A stretch of DNA of 64,000 bases from Pohlia nutans (Eukaryota > Streptophyta > Bryopsida > Bryales > Mniaceae), in the NCBI GenBank assembly GCA_022496805.1, contig CM040106.1:2418001-2482000 (forward strand), read 5' to 3'. Numbering within the stretch: the stretch's first letter is position 1; each line of letters opens with the position of its first letter. The notes beneath the pieces are model-generated. The model did no database searches. It was not told the DNA's origin and was given only the letters and a program-made list of their open reading frames with translations. Position numbers and translations under genes: made by a program. Below are positions 55,060 to 64,000 of this stretch, one piece after another.

Positions 55060-56749
55060 TGCGCTTTCAACTCTATGTAGACTTTTCAAGATCAAAATTA
55101 TTAAGAATAAAATTATTAACTACAATACAATGAAATCCCAAAATATTGTGTACGTACATTCTCACCTTACATCATTATCAACACTGCAGAAATCAACAAA
55201 AAAATGTTAACTCTGTTATGAGCGCTTTGACCGTCGCCGATCAAAAGCCCATACGTCCGGCCGTTGGGTGGGTGAATTATAGACGCAAGCAATGGACTCC
55301 TATTAACCTAGGCGTTTGTGTGAGAAATTCCTAACTAAGATGGTGAAAAAATAATGGAAGTTGGTCTAAAACCCTAATATGTACCCTAATTTACACACCA
55401 AAACTCCCAATTGGCCCGGTGAAAATTGGGCAGCGCTTCCGACCTAAACCCTTCACTAGACTAATTTTACACGAAATTACAACAAACCAATCAAAAGGTA
55501 CAAAAACATGAACAATGAAAATAATCACATCAATACAATGAGTTACACACCAATGTTTTTTAGGTAACAAAAATTACCAATTTTGATATATAGGTTTTCT
55601 CTATCCTCCTAATTACTATCAAGTCTAGATGGATTGATAAAAAACTCTTAAAAATTGAATTGGAAGGGAAGGAGGGTTCTCCCTCCGTAATATCACTCTG
55701 GAGCACTCCGTAATATCACCGGAGGCTCCCCTGTCTCTGCCTGGTCGTGGTCCCCGTGTTCTTCGTTCACAATCGCCCTATTGCCGTCGCCTTCGAAGTC
55801 TATCGTGGCTTCGCTGATGCTGGTCTTCGTGACCTTCGTGATCGCCCCGCACTTGGGCTATGTCGCCTTCGTGTTCTAGCTGAAGTCGCATGCCGTCTCG
55901 TTGCTCGCTGCCGGGGCCGTCTCCGTCATCTTGTGCTCCCGTCGCCCTGATCTGGATTCTCGTCGTCGCCGTCTCCCTGTGGTTCGCAGTTCCGGCGCCC
56001 TCGTCTTCTGTTCCTGCTCTCGATCTTAGTCCCCGTGAAATTCGATGTCTCTGGCCTTGCTCTTATCGTGATCGCCGTGGTCGTCGTTGTCTCGTTGCCG
56101 TCTGCTGGTGTCATCGCCCTTGCACTGAACTCGTGACCGTTGCTGATCTTGATCGTCGCTCCGTCCTCCTGAATGCCGATCGCCCTCACTGCAACCCGAA
56201 CTGCCGAAGTCGCCCTGCTGTTGTTCCGCCTTGCTGCCCGGGAATTCCGGCGTCGTCGTTGTCGTCCCCTGTTTTCATCTTGCACACTACCGCCGCGATT
56301 CACGGCACTGTACCCCGTTGATGTTGCCCTGGTCACCCCTATTTCATGGCTTGCTGTGTTCGCCGCAGCCTTCGTTTCCTCGTCGTGAATTCCGCCTTGC
56401 AATGCCGACTCGCAAACCTCCGCCAAATTGCGTTGTCGTTGCCTTTGGGTCTCTGCCGCTCCGCTGCAGGTCGCCCTTGTCTCGGTTCTTCACCGCCGTG
56501 AATTGCGGCTGCCGCCTCCTCGCGTGCTGATTCACGGCCTTGAGCGCCGCCTCCCTGTTCTCTCCTCATTCCGCCTTCTAAATTACTGTAGACAGATTCC
56601 AAGCCTAACACAACAAATTCCCAGTCTCCCGATCCCAATAATAATATTTAATCATAAAAACAATCTCTACTTCCAATAACCAAGCCCACACTAATATTTT
56701 GTATTGTTTCTCACTAATTCTTCCACACACACAACTTCTTGCAACAACC
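55060..56749. other. Mixed region with a GC-rich block, no gene supported
   Basis: 55,060-55,670 is AT-rich with nothing recognised. 55,680-56,600 is GC-rich; both strands have long frames (143 residues plus, 166 minus) of Arg/Ala/Thr without motifs. The minus strand continues the inverted-repeat arm that starts at 57,428 and may be a retroelement leader. Confidence 0.4.
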
Positions 56750-57428
56750 AAAAACTAGATCTAGATCTGAAACGGTCTCTCCTCCAAACTCTCACGGGCG
56801 TAGACACACAATGAACTGGCGGCCACCGAAGCGGCACGGGTGGGATTTTGAATCCCACTCCAAACTACATCCATCCAATAGCAAAATGCATCCATCCTAA
56901 ATTCCATCCTAAATCCTAAACTCCCACTTAACCCCCACTTAACCGGGAATCCAACACTACATTAATCCACTAACATAAAATGACCGAACCTAATAGGCTA
57001 AAGAATAAACTCAACAATAAGTTAATAAAATAAGACTAAAAAAATAGGAAATTAAAAGGCTAAAATAACAAACCACAAAGAAGAACTTAAGCAACTAATA
57101 AAATAGACTAATCAATTAGACTAAACTAATGGACTAAAATGACAAGCAATACAAATAGAATAAAATCATTGAGTAAAATAAAAGGGCAAACGGCCCAATT
57201 GCACATAATCAAACAATCAAATCGGTAGAAGTAAATAAACACACAAAATTATCTAAATAAAAAGGAATCTAAAATTGTCAAGCAAAACCGAACACTAATG
57301 CAAAAAAATCTGGGAATTTGTCTAACCGGCTAAAATGTCCCAGTTAGACAATTATAAATTACTAAACACACGAAAACTATAGAACTAATGGGTTATCACT
57401 AAAGTGAACCGTTTTTGACGGTTCACAT
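56750..57428. repeat. Left arm of a 680-bp inverted repeat
   Basis: The reverse complement matches 59,299-59,975 over its length with divergence. Shared blocks in order include GTGAACCGTC..AACGGTTCA, TTTTAGCCG.TTAGACAAATT, TTTGATTGTTTGATT, GCCCTTTTATTTTA and AGATCTAGAT. It begins with GTGAACCGTC, which is itself a small hairpin. Confidence 0.8.
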
Positions 57429-57579
57429 CTGTTGGTTTGGCACGCAAAATGGAAGCCTTTTAACTTCATTTTTCCAAATCTGTTCAAACCAATACAAAAC
57501 AGTTGATTGTCTGTTGATTCGGACTGCGTTTTCTTGTAGTAAACTCTAGGTTAAGTAAAAAAGTAAAATTTTCCATGTT

Positions 57580-57695
57580 TTTTACCTTCGCGTTGGGATG
57601 CAGACGCGACCTAGATGCGTCGCGATTAATGCGTCACGACATCCTGATGGAAATCAGTGGCATCAGGTCGAGATAGACAACCCTGACCAGACAGA
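57580..57695 (-). repeat. ~111-bp block shared with 60,291-60,411
   Basis: Minus strand: CAGGGTTGTCTATCTCGACC, then GCCACTGATTTCCATCAGGA, ending AAGGTAAAAAA. The plus-strand partner at 60,291-60,411 has the same order with a 10-bp length difference. Both can encode QGCLSR..ATDF.QDVVT. Confidence 0.8.
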
Positions 57696-59290
57696 CAGCC
57701 GGTCTTGACGTCTGCACCGGGGTAGAGTTATTTGCACTCATTATCCGGTTAAGATCCCTAATTTCGGGTGCCTCCTGGGATACCCGGAAGGGAGCCAACA
57801 GCTCGTTGCTGGCCAGTGGCTCATTTTTCCCTCTCTGGTTGGCTTCTCCTCCTTCCGGTCTGGGCTCGGGTGGGAACCTTGCGAGACCCTCGGCCACCAG
57901 CTTCTGGAGCTCTACCAATCCTTCCTCGACTCTCTCGGCGTATCCTTTAACAAGGTTTGTCACCCGGGCAGCCCCATCCAATCCTGCTGCATTCACCTTG
58001 GCATTGGACAACTGGGCATTCGTTTGGACCTCTCTATCCGGTTGGAATAATTGTTGTAGGAGATGGAAAGTGGTCCGGTCTTGCCTCTCCATGGCTTGGA
58101 TCGTCTTCTTATGGCTCCCAATCTCCTCTTTCTGATCCAGTACCAGCAGGGCCATCTTCCAGAGCTTCTCGTTCTTCCTCAACATCTTCCGGATGAGTTC
58201 CGGGTATTTTTCTACATGCCTACTCTTGAGGAGTGGCTCGACTCCTCTCATTGAAGTGTAGATGGCTCCGTACTTCTTTTCCACCTTTGTCATCGCCTCC
58301 TTGACCGGCCCGAAGAAGTTCTCCTCCCGGTTCTCTACTTCGCAGGGTCCGCTCGTCGGTCCGAGGCTCCTCCCGCTCTTTCGGTTTCTCCCCGCCGGTT
58401 TCGAGCCTCTCTTCTTCTTGGCCTTCACCTTGATGTTGTTCTTACGACCCCTCGATTCCAGAATCCGGGCTCTCCTTCCATCCCGAGATCCCTGGCCATT
58501 AACCGGTGTTGTCTTCCTTCTCTTGGACGGCCGAGTCGACCTCACCAAGACTGTATCCTCCTCCTTGTCGTCCTCTTCTTCGTACGGAATCTTCAAAAGC
58601 CTCCTCTTCTGCCTTCTAGTGCGCGCTCTGGATGTAGCCTCCTCATCAGATTCACCATGGTCCGGTCCTTCTTCCTCGCCTCAGGGCTCCGGAGGCTCCT
58701 GTTGGTCTTCCTCCTCATCTAGATCAGCTGCCTCCTGCTCCTCCAGTTCGTCCTGCTCTTCCAGGTCTCCCTGCTCTTTTGGTTCCTCCTCTTCATCCGG
58801 ATCCTCTTCTTCTTCTAGATCCTCCTCCCGGTTCGTTTGCGGCTCCTGGTCCACGAGTTTCCGGTGGCCCTCCCACAATACTTTTTCACTAGCAGTTAGA
58901 AGTCTGTACTTGACGTACAAGTGGTAGAAAAAAAGGGTTAGGGGACACTCTTTTCGTCCTTGAATTTTGAGCAGCTCCCAGTTCACCACATCGTCCAGGA
59001 TGAGCCCCCACCCGGTCACCCAGTTGTTCAAGTAGGCCTCGTAAATAGCCTTCATCAGTTTGATGGTGCAGGTGGTTGACTTGTCCGGACTCAAAATTGG
59101 TACCAAAAACTATAGCGCGCGCCTCTTCCAATTGACCCTGCATTCGTCCACCTGGAACCTATCCTAGTCAGAGACTCGCTTCAAAAACTGATTCTTGACC
59201 CACCCGTAGACCTGCTTCCCCTTGTCAAACCCCGGAGGACTATCCAGGAATTTATAAGTGGCGCGCATGAGAGTATAAGATGAACAAGGT
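57634..59290 (-). pseudogene. Decayed acidic/coiled-coil gene between the inverted arms, gag-like
   Basis: The N-terminal part (59,270-58,681) reads GFDKGKQVYGWVKNQFLKRV, stops, PDKSTTCTIKLMKAIYEAYL and NNWVTGWGLILDDVVNWELL, then an acidic run of Asp/Glu. After a stop the frame 58,596-57,634 (320 residues) gives a Lys/Arg-rich stretch, KVEKKYGAIYTSMRGVEPLL, RKMLRKNEKLWKMALLVLDQ and HLLQQLFQPDREVQTNAQLS, a long coiled coil. No Cys knuckle, protease or polymerase motif is seen. The layout (globular N part, acidic linker, coiled coil) could be a retroelement gag or a mobile-domain protein. Stops at about 59,170 and 59,115 and a break near 58,680 show decay. Confidence 0.4.
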
Positions 59291-59298
59291 GTCGTTGT

Positions 59299-59975
59299 GT
59301 GTGAACCGTCGAAACGGTTCATTTTAGCGGTAAACCGTTATCGCTATAGTTTTGATATGTTTTTTATTTTCTATTTGTCTAACTAAGATATTTTAGCCGA
59401 TAAGACAAATTCGAGAGTTTATGCGTGTTTGGGTTCGGTTTTGATTGTTAATTTTGGAATTCCTTTTTACTTAGGTAATTTTGAGTGTTATTTTACTTTT
59501 AACTATTTGATTGTTTGATTTGTGCGGTTGGACCGCTTGCCCTTTTATTTTATTCTATGGTTTTAATCTATTATTGTTGCTTATCATTTTAGTTCATTAG
59601 TTTAGTTTAATTTATTAGTTTATTCTATTAATTATTTTAGTTATTCTTTGTGGTTTGTTATTTTAGTCTTTTAATTGCCTATTGTTTTAGTTTTATTATT
59701 AGCCCATTGTTGGGTTTATTATTTAGTCTATTATGATTAGTAGATTAGTTTAGTGTGTTAATTAGGACTCCCGGTTAAGTGGGAGTTTGGGGTTTAGATG
59801 AAAATTAGATTAGAATGGATGAATTTTGCTACTTGTGATCGATGTAATTTTGGGGTGGAATTTTGAATTCCACTCCTGCCGCAGAAACGGAGCAAGTTAG
59901 TTGTTTTGTGCCCGTGTGAGAGTTTTTGAGAGAGACGTTTGTAGATCTAGATTTAAGTTTTGTGTTTGAGAATTT
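59299..59975. repeat. Right arm of the 680-bp inverted repeat
   Basis: Partner of 56,750-57,428 in opposite orientation. It starts GTGAACCGTCGAAACGGTTC and ends near AGATCTAGATTTAAG. Confidence 0.8.
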
Positions 59976-60411
59976 TTGGAGGATAGTTTTGGAAAACAAA
60001 CAAGGATTAGTGTAGGAGTTCTTGGAGAATAGTGTTTGAGAAAAACAATAAAAATATTAGAGTCAAAGGCTTGAGAAATTGAGTGCAATGATTAGCCTTA
60101 ACTAATTTGTTTAGAGATTGGAGGTGCTGGTTGTTTGGAATTAGTGGGAACTGAGATTCGGAGAACATGGCGAGGTCCAGCAGCGTGCGGCATCGACGAG
60201 GGGCTCAGAAGCGGAGGTCACGGCGCAACTAAGAATTGGAAGAACAGAGCGACGAGGTTGAGGAGTTGCAATGACAGTTCTGGCGACGAGGACCAGGGTT
60301 GTCTATCCCGACGTGAGGCCACTGATTTCCGTCAAGATGTTGTGACGCGTCAGTCGCGACACATCGTGACGCGTCTGGATCATGTCTCCATCCCGACGCG
60401 GAGGTAAAAAA
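59976..60411. other. Region between the right arm and the copia LTR
   Basis: A 90-residue plus-strand frame (60,135-60,407) ends with QGCLSRREATDF and QDVVTRQSRHIVTRLDHVSI. It includes the block duplicated at 57,580-57,695. The homology stops at GGTAAAAAA, exactly where the copia LTR begins. Confidence 0.45.
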
Positions 60412-61029
60412 TGTTGAAGTAGGATAATTGCGTGGGCTGAAGTTGCTCATAGCCATGCGCATTAGCTAGAGTAGATGATGCGAATGAGCTAGACTTGCAA
60501 CTAGAGAAGTGGTACTAGTTAGAAGTAATGAGAATTGGGTCTCCCAAGTGATATGGGCTGATCCTAGTGTACTAGGAGTGGAGTATGGGCTGATGTCCCA
60601 TATGGTTTGCCAAGGGGACTCCCTTGGGTGTGCTACTTAAGAGGGGCAGCCCATGAGTAAAGATCATCTCTTTCCTATGCATTCCAAGTGTTTGTGTGAG
60701 GCTTTGGCATTCTAATCTAACCTTCAATAGGTTATGGGCCCACTCATGTGTTTTGCGTGAGTCAAAGATTAGATTGCTCATTGTGTGGAGGTCGTGCGTT
60801 GGAGCGCTGATTTTGGAGTATTGGAGCGCTGATTTGGAACTTTGGAGGGCTGAATTCGAGCTTTGGTGGGCTGATTTCGACATTGGGAGGTATTACAATC
60901 TTCCTACCTTTGATCTACGTGTTGGAGGGCTGAATTCGCACTTTGGAGCTATCATTTGTTGATTTGGAGCTTTTGGAGCACTTTGGAGCACTTTTGGAGT
61001 TTATACACGTCTACAAGGGCTGAATTGGA

Positions 61030-61140
61030 GCTTTGGAGCTTATTGGTGCTTGTTGGAGTATATTGGAGCTGATTGGAGCTTATTGGAGCTTATTGGAGCT
61101 TATTGGAGATTATTGGAGCTTATTGGCTCAATTTGTGCTC
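61030..61140. repeat. 10-bp TATTGGAGCT tandem array in the copia leader
   Basis: About ten units of TATTGGAGCT with changes in the first and last bases. The wider leader (60,560-61,680) is sprinkled with GGGCTGATTTGG and GGAGCTTTGGAG words of the same kind. Confidence 0.9.
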
Positions 61141-61712
61141 AATTTGTGCACTTGTGTTGTTGCAAGGCACTTTTATGCTTTGAGGCTCTTGGGGTGAGTC
61201 TACAATCTGATTTTGGTATTGCAATTCTTGCACAAGGGTTTGGAATGTGAGTTATGCCCTTGGAGTGCTCAAAATTAGAGTTTGGGTTAGTGAATGCACA
61301 ACGGGGCTGATTTGATGAATTTCAATGCAATTAGGACTTGAAGGGGCTGAATTTGCATTGATTTAGAGTCCTTGGAAGGCACAAGGGTGTCCATAGGGTG
61401 CATTACGTGTTGTGAAGCACAAGGGTGCTGATTTGAGTGGATTTGAGCCAACGAGTGCGCAATTCTCCTAGTTAGGGTGTTGTGGTATGATCTTGTGCAA
61501 ATTCACTAAGAACCATCACGATTGAGTGTTGTGAGGTTGATGTGTAGCACAAAGGTGCTGATTTAGTGTTTGGAATTAGTTTGGAGGCATTAGAAGCACG
61601 TACGTGTGCAATTTGCCTCACAAATCACAAAATTGTCAAAAAATCATAAAAACAATTTTTCTTAGCTTTCTAGGGGCTGAATTTTGTGAGCGTACGTCCT
61701 TCAATCAAGGAT

Positions 61713-64000
61713 ATGGCTACATTTGAGGGTGAAGGTGCTAAGGTTGTAGACAAGTTCGATGGCGTCAACTTCCACTTGTGGAAATTCAAGATGGAAATGG
61801 TCATGGCCGAAAAAGAATTGTGGGAGATAGTTGAGGGTAGTGAGGAACCGCCTTCGTCCGACGCCGAGGCTAGGGTACGAACTGCGTACACTCGGCGAGA
61901 GAAAAAGGCCTTTGCGATTTTGGCTCTTAATCTTTCTGATTCCCAGCTTTCTCATATTCGGTCGTGCAAGACTCCCGCCGAGGCATGGGCCAAGCTTTGC
62001 AATATTCATGAGGCAAAGAGCTTGGTCAATATCTTGTTTTTGAGGCGCAAGTTTTTCACCATCAAGATGGAAGAAAACGACGACATGTTGGCGCACATCA
62101 ACAAAGTCAAGGCTCTTGCGGATCAGCTCAACGGCGCAGACGTCAACATTACCGACGGTGATATCGTTATGACGCTCCTCGAGAGTTTGCCGCCGTCGTA
62201 CGAGTATCTTATCGTTGCTATGGAGAGTAGGCCCATTAGCGAGCTCACTCTTGATTATGTGACATCACGGTTGTTGCATGAACTCTCGCGGCGCAAAGAG
62301 AACGAGACTCGTGGCGATAGCGCGGCGCTTATGGCGAAGCAATCCAAGAGCGGTGCGAGTGGGAGCTCTACAGACAAGGTATGCTACTATTGCGGTAAGA
62401 AGGGCCACTTGGCAAAATTTTGCTACAAACGCAAGAGAGAGGAAAGTGCCAACAATACAAAGGTCAACGATGCAGGTGATGAGTACGCATTTATGACTAG
62501 CATCTCTTCTTGTAGTGATGACGGGGACGAGTATGCAATGATGGCAAGTGACGTGTCATGCAATGGTAGTGTGATCGATTGGATTGTTGATTCGGGAGCC
62601 TCGAGTCACATGGCGCCCATTAGGACTTGTTTCCAATCATATCACGTCATATCTCCAAAGAATGTCATTTTGGGTGATGATACGGTTCTTCAAGCCGTGG
62701 GTAAAGGATCCATCGTCGTAGACACCGAGGTGAAGGGTCGTGTGAAGACAATTACCATCCATGATGTCCTCCACGTTCCCAAGTTGAAGGCAAATCTTTT
62801 ATCGGTGCGACATTTGGTGATGAAGCATTTGCGAGTGGAATTTAGCGATCAAGGGTGTTTTGTGTTGTCCCCAAGTCGTGAGGAGGTGGCCATTATACAC
62901 GAAGTCAACGGCTTGTACCAAATCAAGTTTTCCAAGATGCACGCGGCGGAATCGGCAACGTTGGTGCAATCGAGTTCAAACGAAGACAAGTTGGCGTTGT
63001 GGCATCGTCGTCTCGGGCATTTGAATGTCAAGAGTGTGAAAGCACTGCGTGGAATGGTAAGTGGCATGGATCTTGCACAATCACACGTCGCACCTAGTTC
63101 ATTCACATGTGAGGGTTGTATTGAAGGCAAGCAACAACGCTCACCGTTTCCAGTTGATGGGGCAACTCGTGCAACCAAGGTTCTTGAGATTGTGCATTCC
63201 GACGTGTGTGGTCCAATGAAGACCACGTCTATGGGGGGTTGCAAGTATTTTGTGACGTTCATTGATGATTTTTCGAGGAAGATATGGTTGTATCCGATCA
63301 AAGCAAAGAGCGAGTGTTTTGAGAAGTTCAAAGAGTTCAAGGCGTTGGTTGAGAAGCAATCCGAGCACAAGATCAAGGTGTTTCGATCGGATAATGGCGG
63401 CGAGTTCTTGTCCAACCAATTTGGAGAGTTATTGAAGAAAGAAGGCATTGCTAGACAAACCACAACGCCATATACACCACAACAAAACGGAGTTGCAGAG
63501 CGTGCAAATCGAACAATTGTGGAAATGACAAGGAGTATGTTGCATGCACAAAATTTGGGTTTGGACCTTTGGGCGGAAGCGGTGGTGACTGCGGTGTACA
63601 CACGCAACCGATGCCCGACGAGTGCGGTTCAAAACATGACACCAGAGCAAGCGTGGAGTGGGAGGCCACCCCGCGTGGAGCACATGCGCACATTTGGATG
63701 CATCGCATTTGCAAAGGTACCCGATTCTCAAAGAACCAAACTTGAGGCCAAGGCAACAAAATGTGTGTTTCTTGGATATTGTGAAGGTACCAAGGCGTAC
63801 AGGCTCATGTCCCTCGAGACCAAGAAGATCATTCGAGCTCGTGATGTGACATTTTGCGAGAATTCCAAGGTTGAAGACAATTTGGACGATGGTCCAAGTG
63901 GGAGAAGTGGCGATAAACCGGCCATTGTGGACCAATCTTCCAAATCTCCCGTTATTGATATTGTTGATGAAGACGAAGATGACGAAGATGGTGGTGATGA
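61713..64000 (+). CDS. copia gag-pol polyprotein: gag, CCHC knuckle, protease, integrase (partial)
   Basis: The frame from the ATG at 61,713 is open to the window edge: 762 residues, no stop. Residues about 15-200 are a UBN2/copia-type gag (FDGVNFHLWKFKMEMVMAEK near the start, LPPSYEYLIVAME later). A zinc knuckle CYYCGKKGHLAKFC lies at 224-237, and aspartic protease IVDSGASSHM has its catalytic Asp at 293. Integrase HRRLGH at 431-436 with CEGC at 466-469 is the zinc domain; the catalytic triad is D497 (HSDVCGP), D560 (RSDNGGEF) and E596 (NGVAER), with the D-D35-E spacing. The order protease-integrase before reverse transcriptase marks Ty1/copia. The end is an acidic Asp/Glu run. The intact frame suggests recent activity. 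Several long antisense frames here are shadows. Confidence 0.93.
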   Translation, partial: MATFEGEGAKVVDKFDGVNFHLWKFKMEMVMAEKELWEIVEGSEEPPSSDAEARVRTAYTRREKKAFAILALNLSDSQLSHIRSCKTPAEAWAKLCNIHEAKSLVNILFLRRKFFTIKMEENDDMLAHINKVKALADQLNGADVNITDGDIVMTLLESLPPSYEYLIVAMESRPISELTLDYVTSRLLHELSRRKENETRGDSAALMAKQSKSGASGSSTDKVCYYCGKKGHLAKFCYKRKREESANNTKVNDAGDEYAFMTSISSCSDDGDEYAMMASDVSCNGSVIDWIVDSGASSHMAPIRTCFQSYHVISPKNVILGDDTVLQAVGKGSIVVDTEVKGRVKTITIHDVLHVPKLKANLLSVRHLVMKHLRVEFSDQGCFVLSPSREEVAIIHEVNGLYQIKFSKMHAAESATLVQSSSNEDKLALWHRRLGHLNVKSVKALRGMVSGMDLAQSHVAPSSFTCEGCIEGKQQRSPFPVDGATRATKVLEIVHSDVCGPMKTTSMGGCKYFVTFIDDFSRKIWLYPIKAKSECFEKFKEFKALVEKQSEHKIKVFRSDNGGEFLSNQFGELLKKEGIARQTTTPYTPQQNGVAERANRTIVEMTRSMLHAQNLGLDLWAEAVVTAVYTRNRCPTSAVQNMTPEQAWSGRPPRVEHMRTFGCIAFAKVPDSQRTKLEAKATKCVFLGYCEGTKAYRLMSLETKKIIRARDVTFCENSKVEDNLDDGPSGRSGDKPAIVDQSSKSPVIDIVDEDEDDEDGGD

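Larger units (their letters stand above)
60412..64000 (+). mobile_element. Ty1/copia LTR retrotransposon, 5' part (3' end outside window)
   Basis: A TG start (TGTTGAAGTAGGATAATTGC) at 60,412 coincides with the break in homology of the flanking duplicated block, so I take it as the 5' LTR start. A 1.3-kb LTR plus leader region precedes the gag-pol frame at 61,713. I could not place the LTR 3' end or a primer-binding site. Reverse transcriptase, RNase H and the 3' LTR would lie beyond 64,000. The frame has no stop, unlike every other element gene here, so this is the youngest large element in the window. Confidence 0.75.

Noticed and set aside
55890..56426. 143-residue (+) and 166-residue (-) frames in a GC-rich block
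   Set aside because: Both are open because stops are rare in GC-rich DNA; no motif and no splice signals support either.
58262..58927. 221-residue plus-strand Ser-rich ORF
   Set aside because: Antisense to the Glu/Lys-rich coding sequence of the minus-strand gene; the Ser runs are the complement of GAG/GAA codons.
62849..63935. Two long minus-strand ORFs (252 and 168 residues)
   Set aside because: They lie antisense to the intact copia protease-integrase frame and show no domain; they are shadows of its codon bias.

Overview
This window looks like a repeat-rich nuclear region of a land plant or charophyte alga. The evidence is one ordinary GT-AG-spliced host gene (a PP28/PDAP1-type phosphoprotein gene of eight short exons) set among plant-style transposable elements: LINE, copia, hAT, CACTA, TTAA-target elements and tRNA-derived SINEs. 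Most element genes are broken by in-frame stops and frameshifts. I cannot name the species from sequence alone.

Layout. 1-11,041: the C-terminal half of a non-LTR retroelement ORF2, split by an 8,873-bp CACTA-type insertion (1407-10279, TSD ACA, 33-bp TIRs). The insertion is built mostly from GACATC/GACGTC-type words organised as 12-bp, 66-bp and ~470-bp tandem arrays. 11.6-16.6 kb: a SINE, then TTAA-flanked elements, including a near-identical inverted duplication that carries DNA from just upstream of the host gene. 16,841-18,789: the PP28/PDAP1-like gene, the only clearly intact host gene. 19.5-22.9 kb (+) and 23.2-30.3 kb (-): two convergent decayed genes. Both hold a ParB-like 'GQ[HY]' segment; the minus-strand set also has a DNA-methyltransferase-like segment and an FCP1/NIF phosphatase-like segment. 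31-37 kb: AT-rich DNA with microsatellites. 38.7-41.5 kb (+): a decayed transposase-like gene resembling DUF7869 proteins.

The most unusual feature is a family of about 34 copies of a 21-bp palindrome: half-site TTCAACTCGA, one free centre base, then the reverse complement. Copies sit upstream of both divergent genes (30.3-31.2 kb and 37.2-38.6 kb) and inside introns of the minus-strand gene, and I found none in segments I read as exons. Together with the ParB-like and methyltransferase-like segments this is my best candidate for an undescribed element with its own binding or methylation sites.

41.9-64 kb: a second SINE; Lys/Glu-rich pseudogene debris; a 150-bp-period minisatellite; a kinase-like pseudogene and a hAT transposase pseudogene, each preceded by a GGCCGTCC-rich array; a ~719-bp small inverted-repeat element; a 680-bp inverted repeat around a degraded coiled-coil gene; and finally the 5' part of a copia retrotransposon whose gag-protease-integrase frame is uninterrupted to the window edge.
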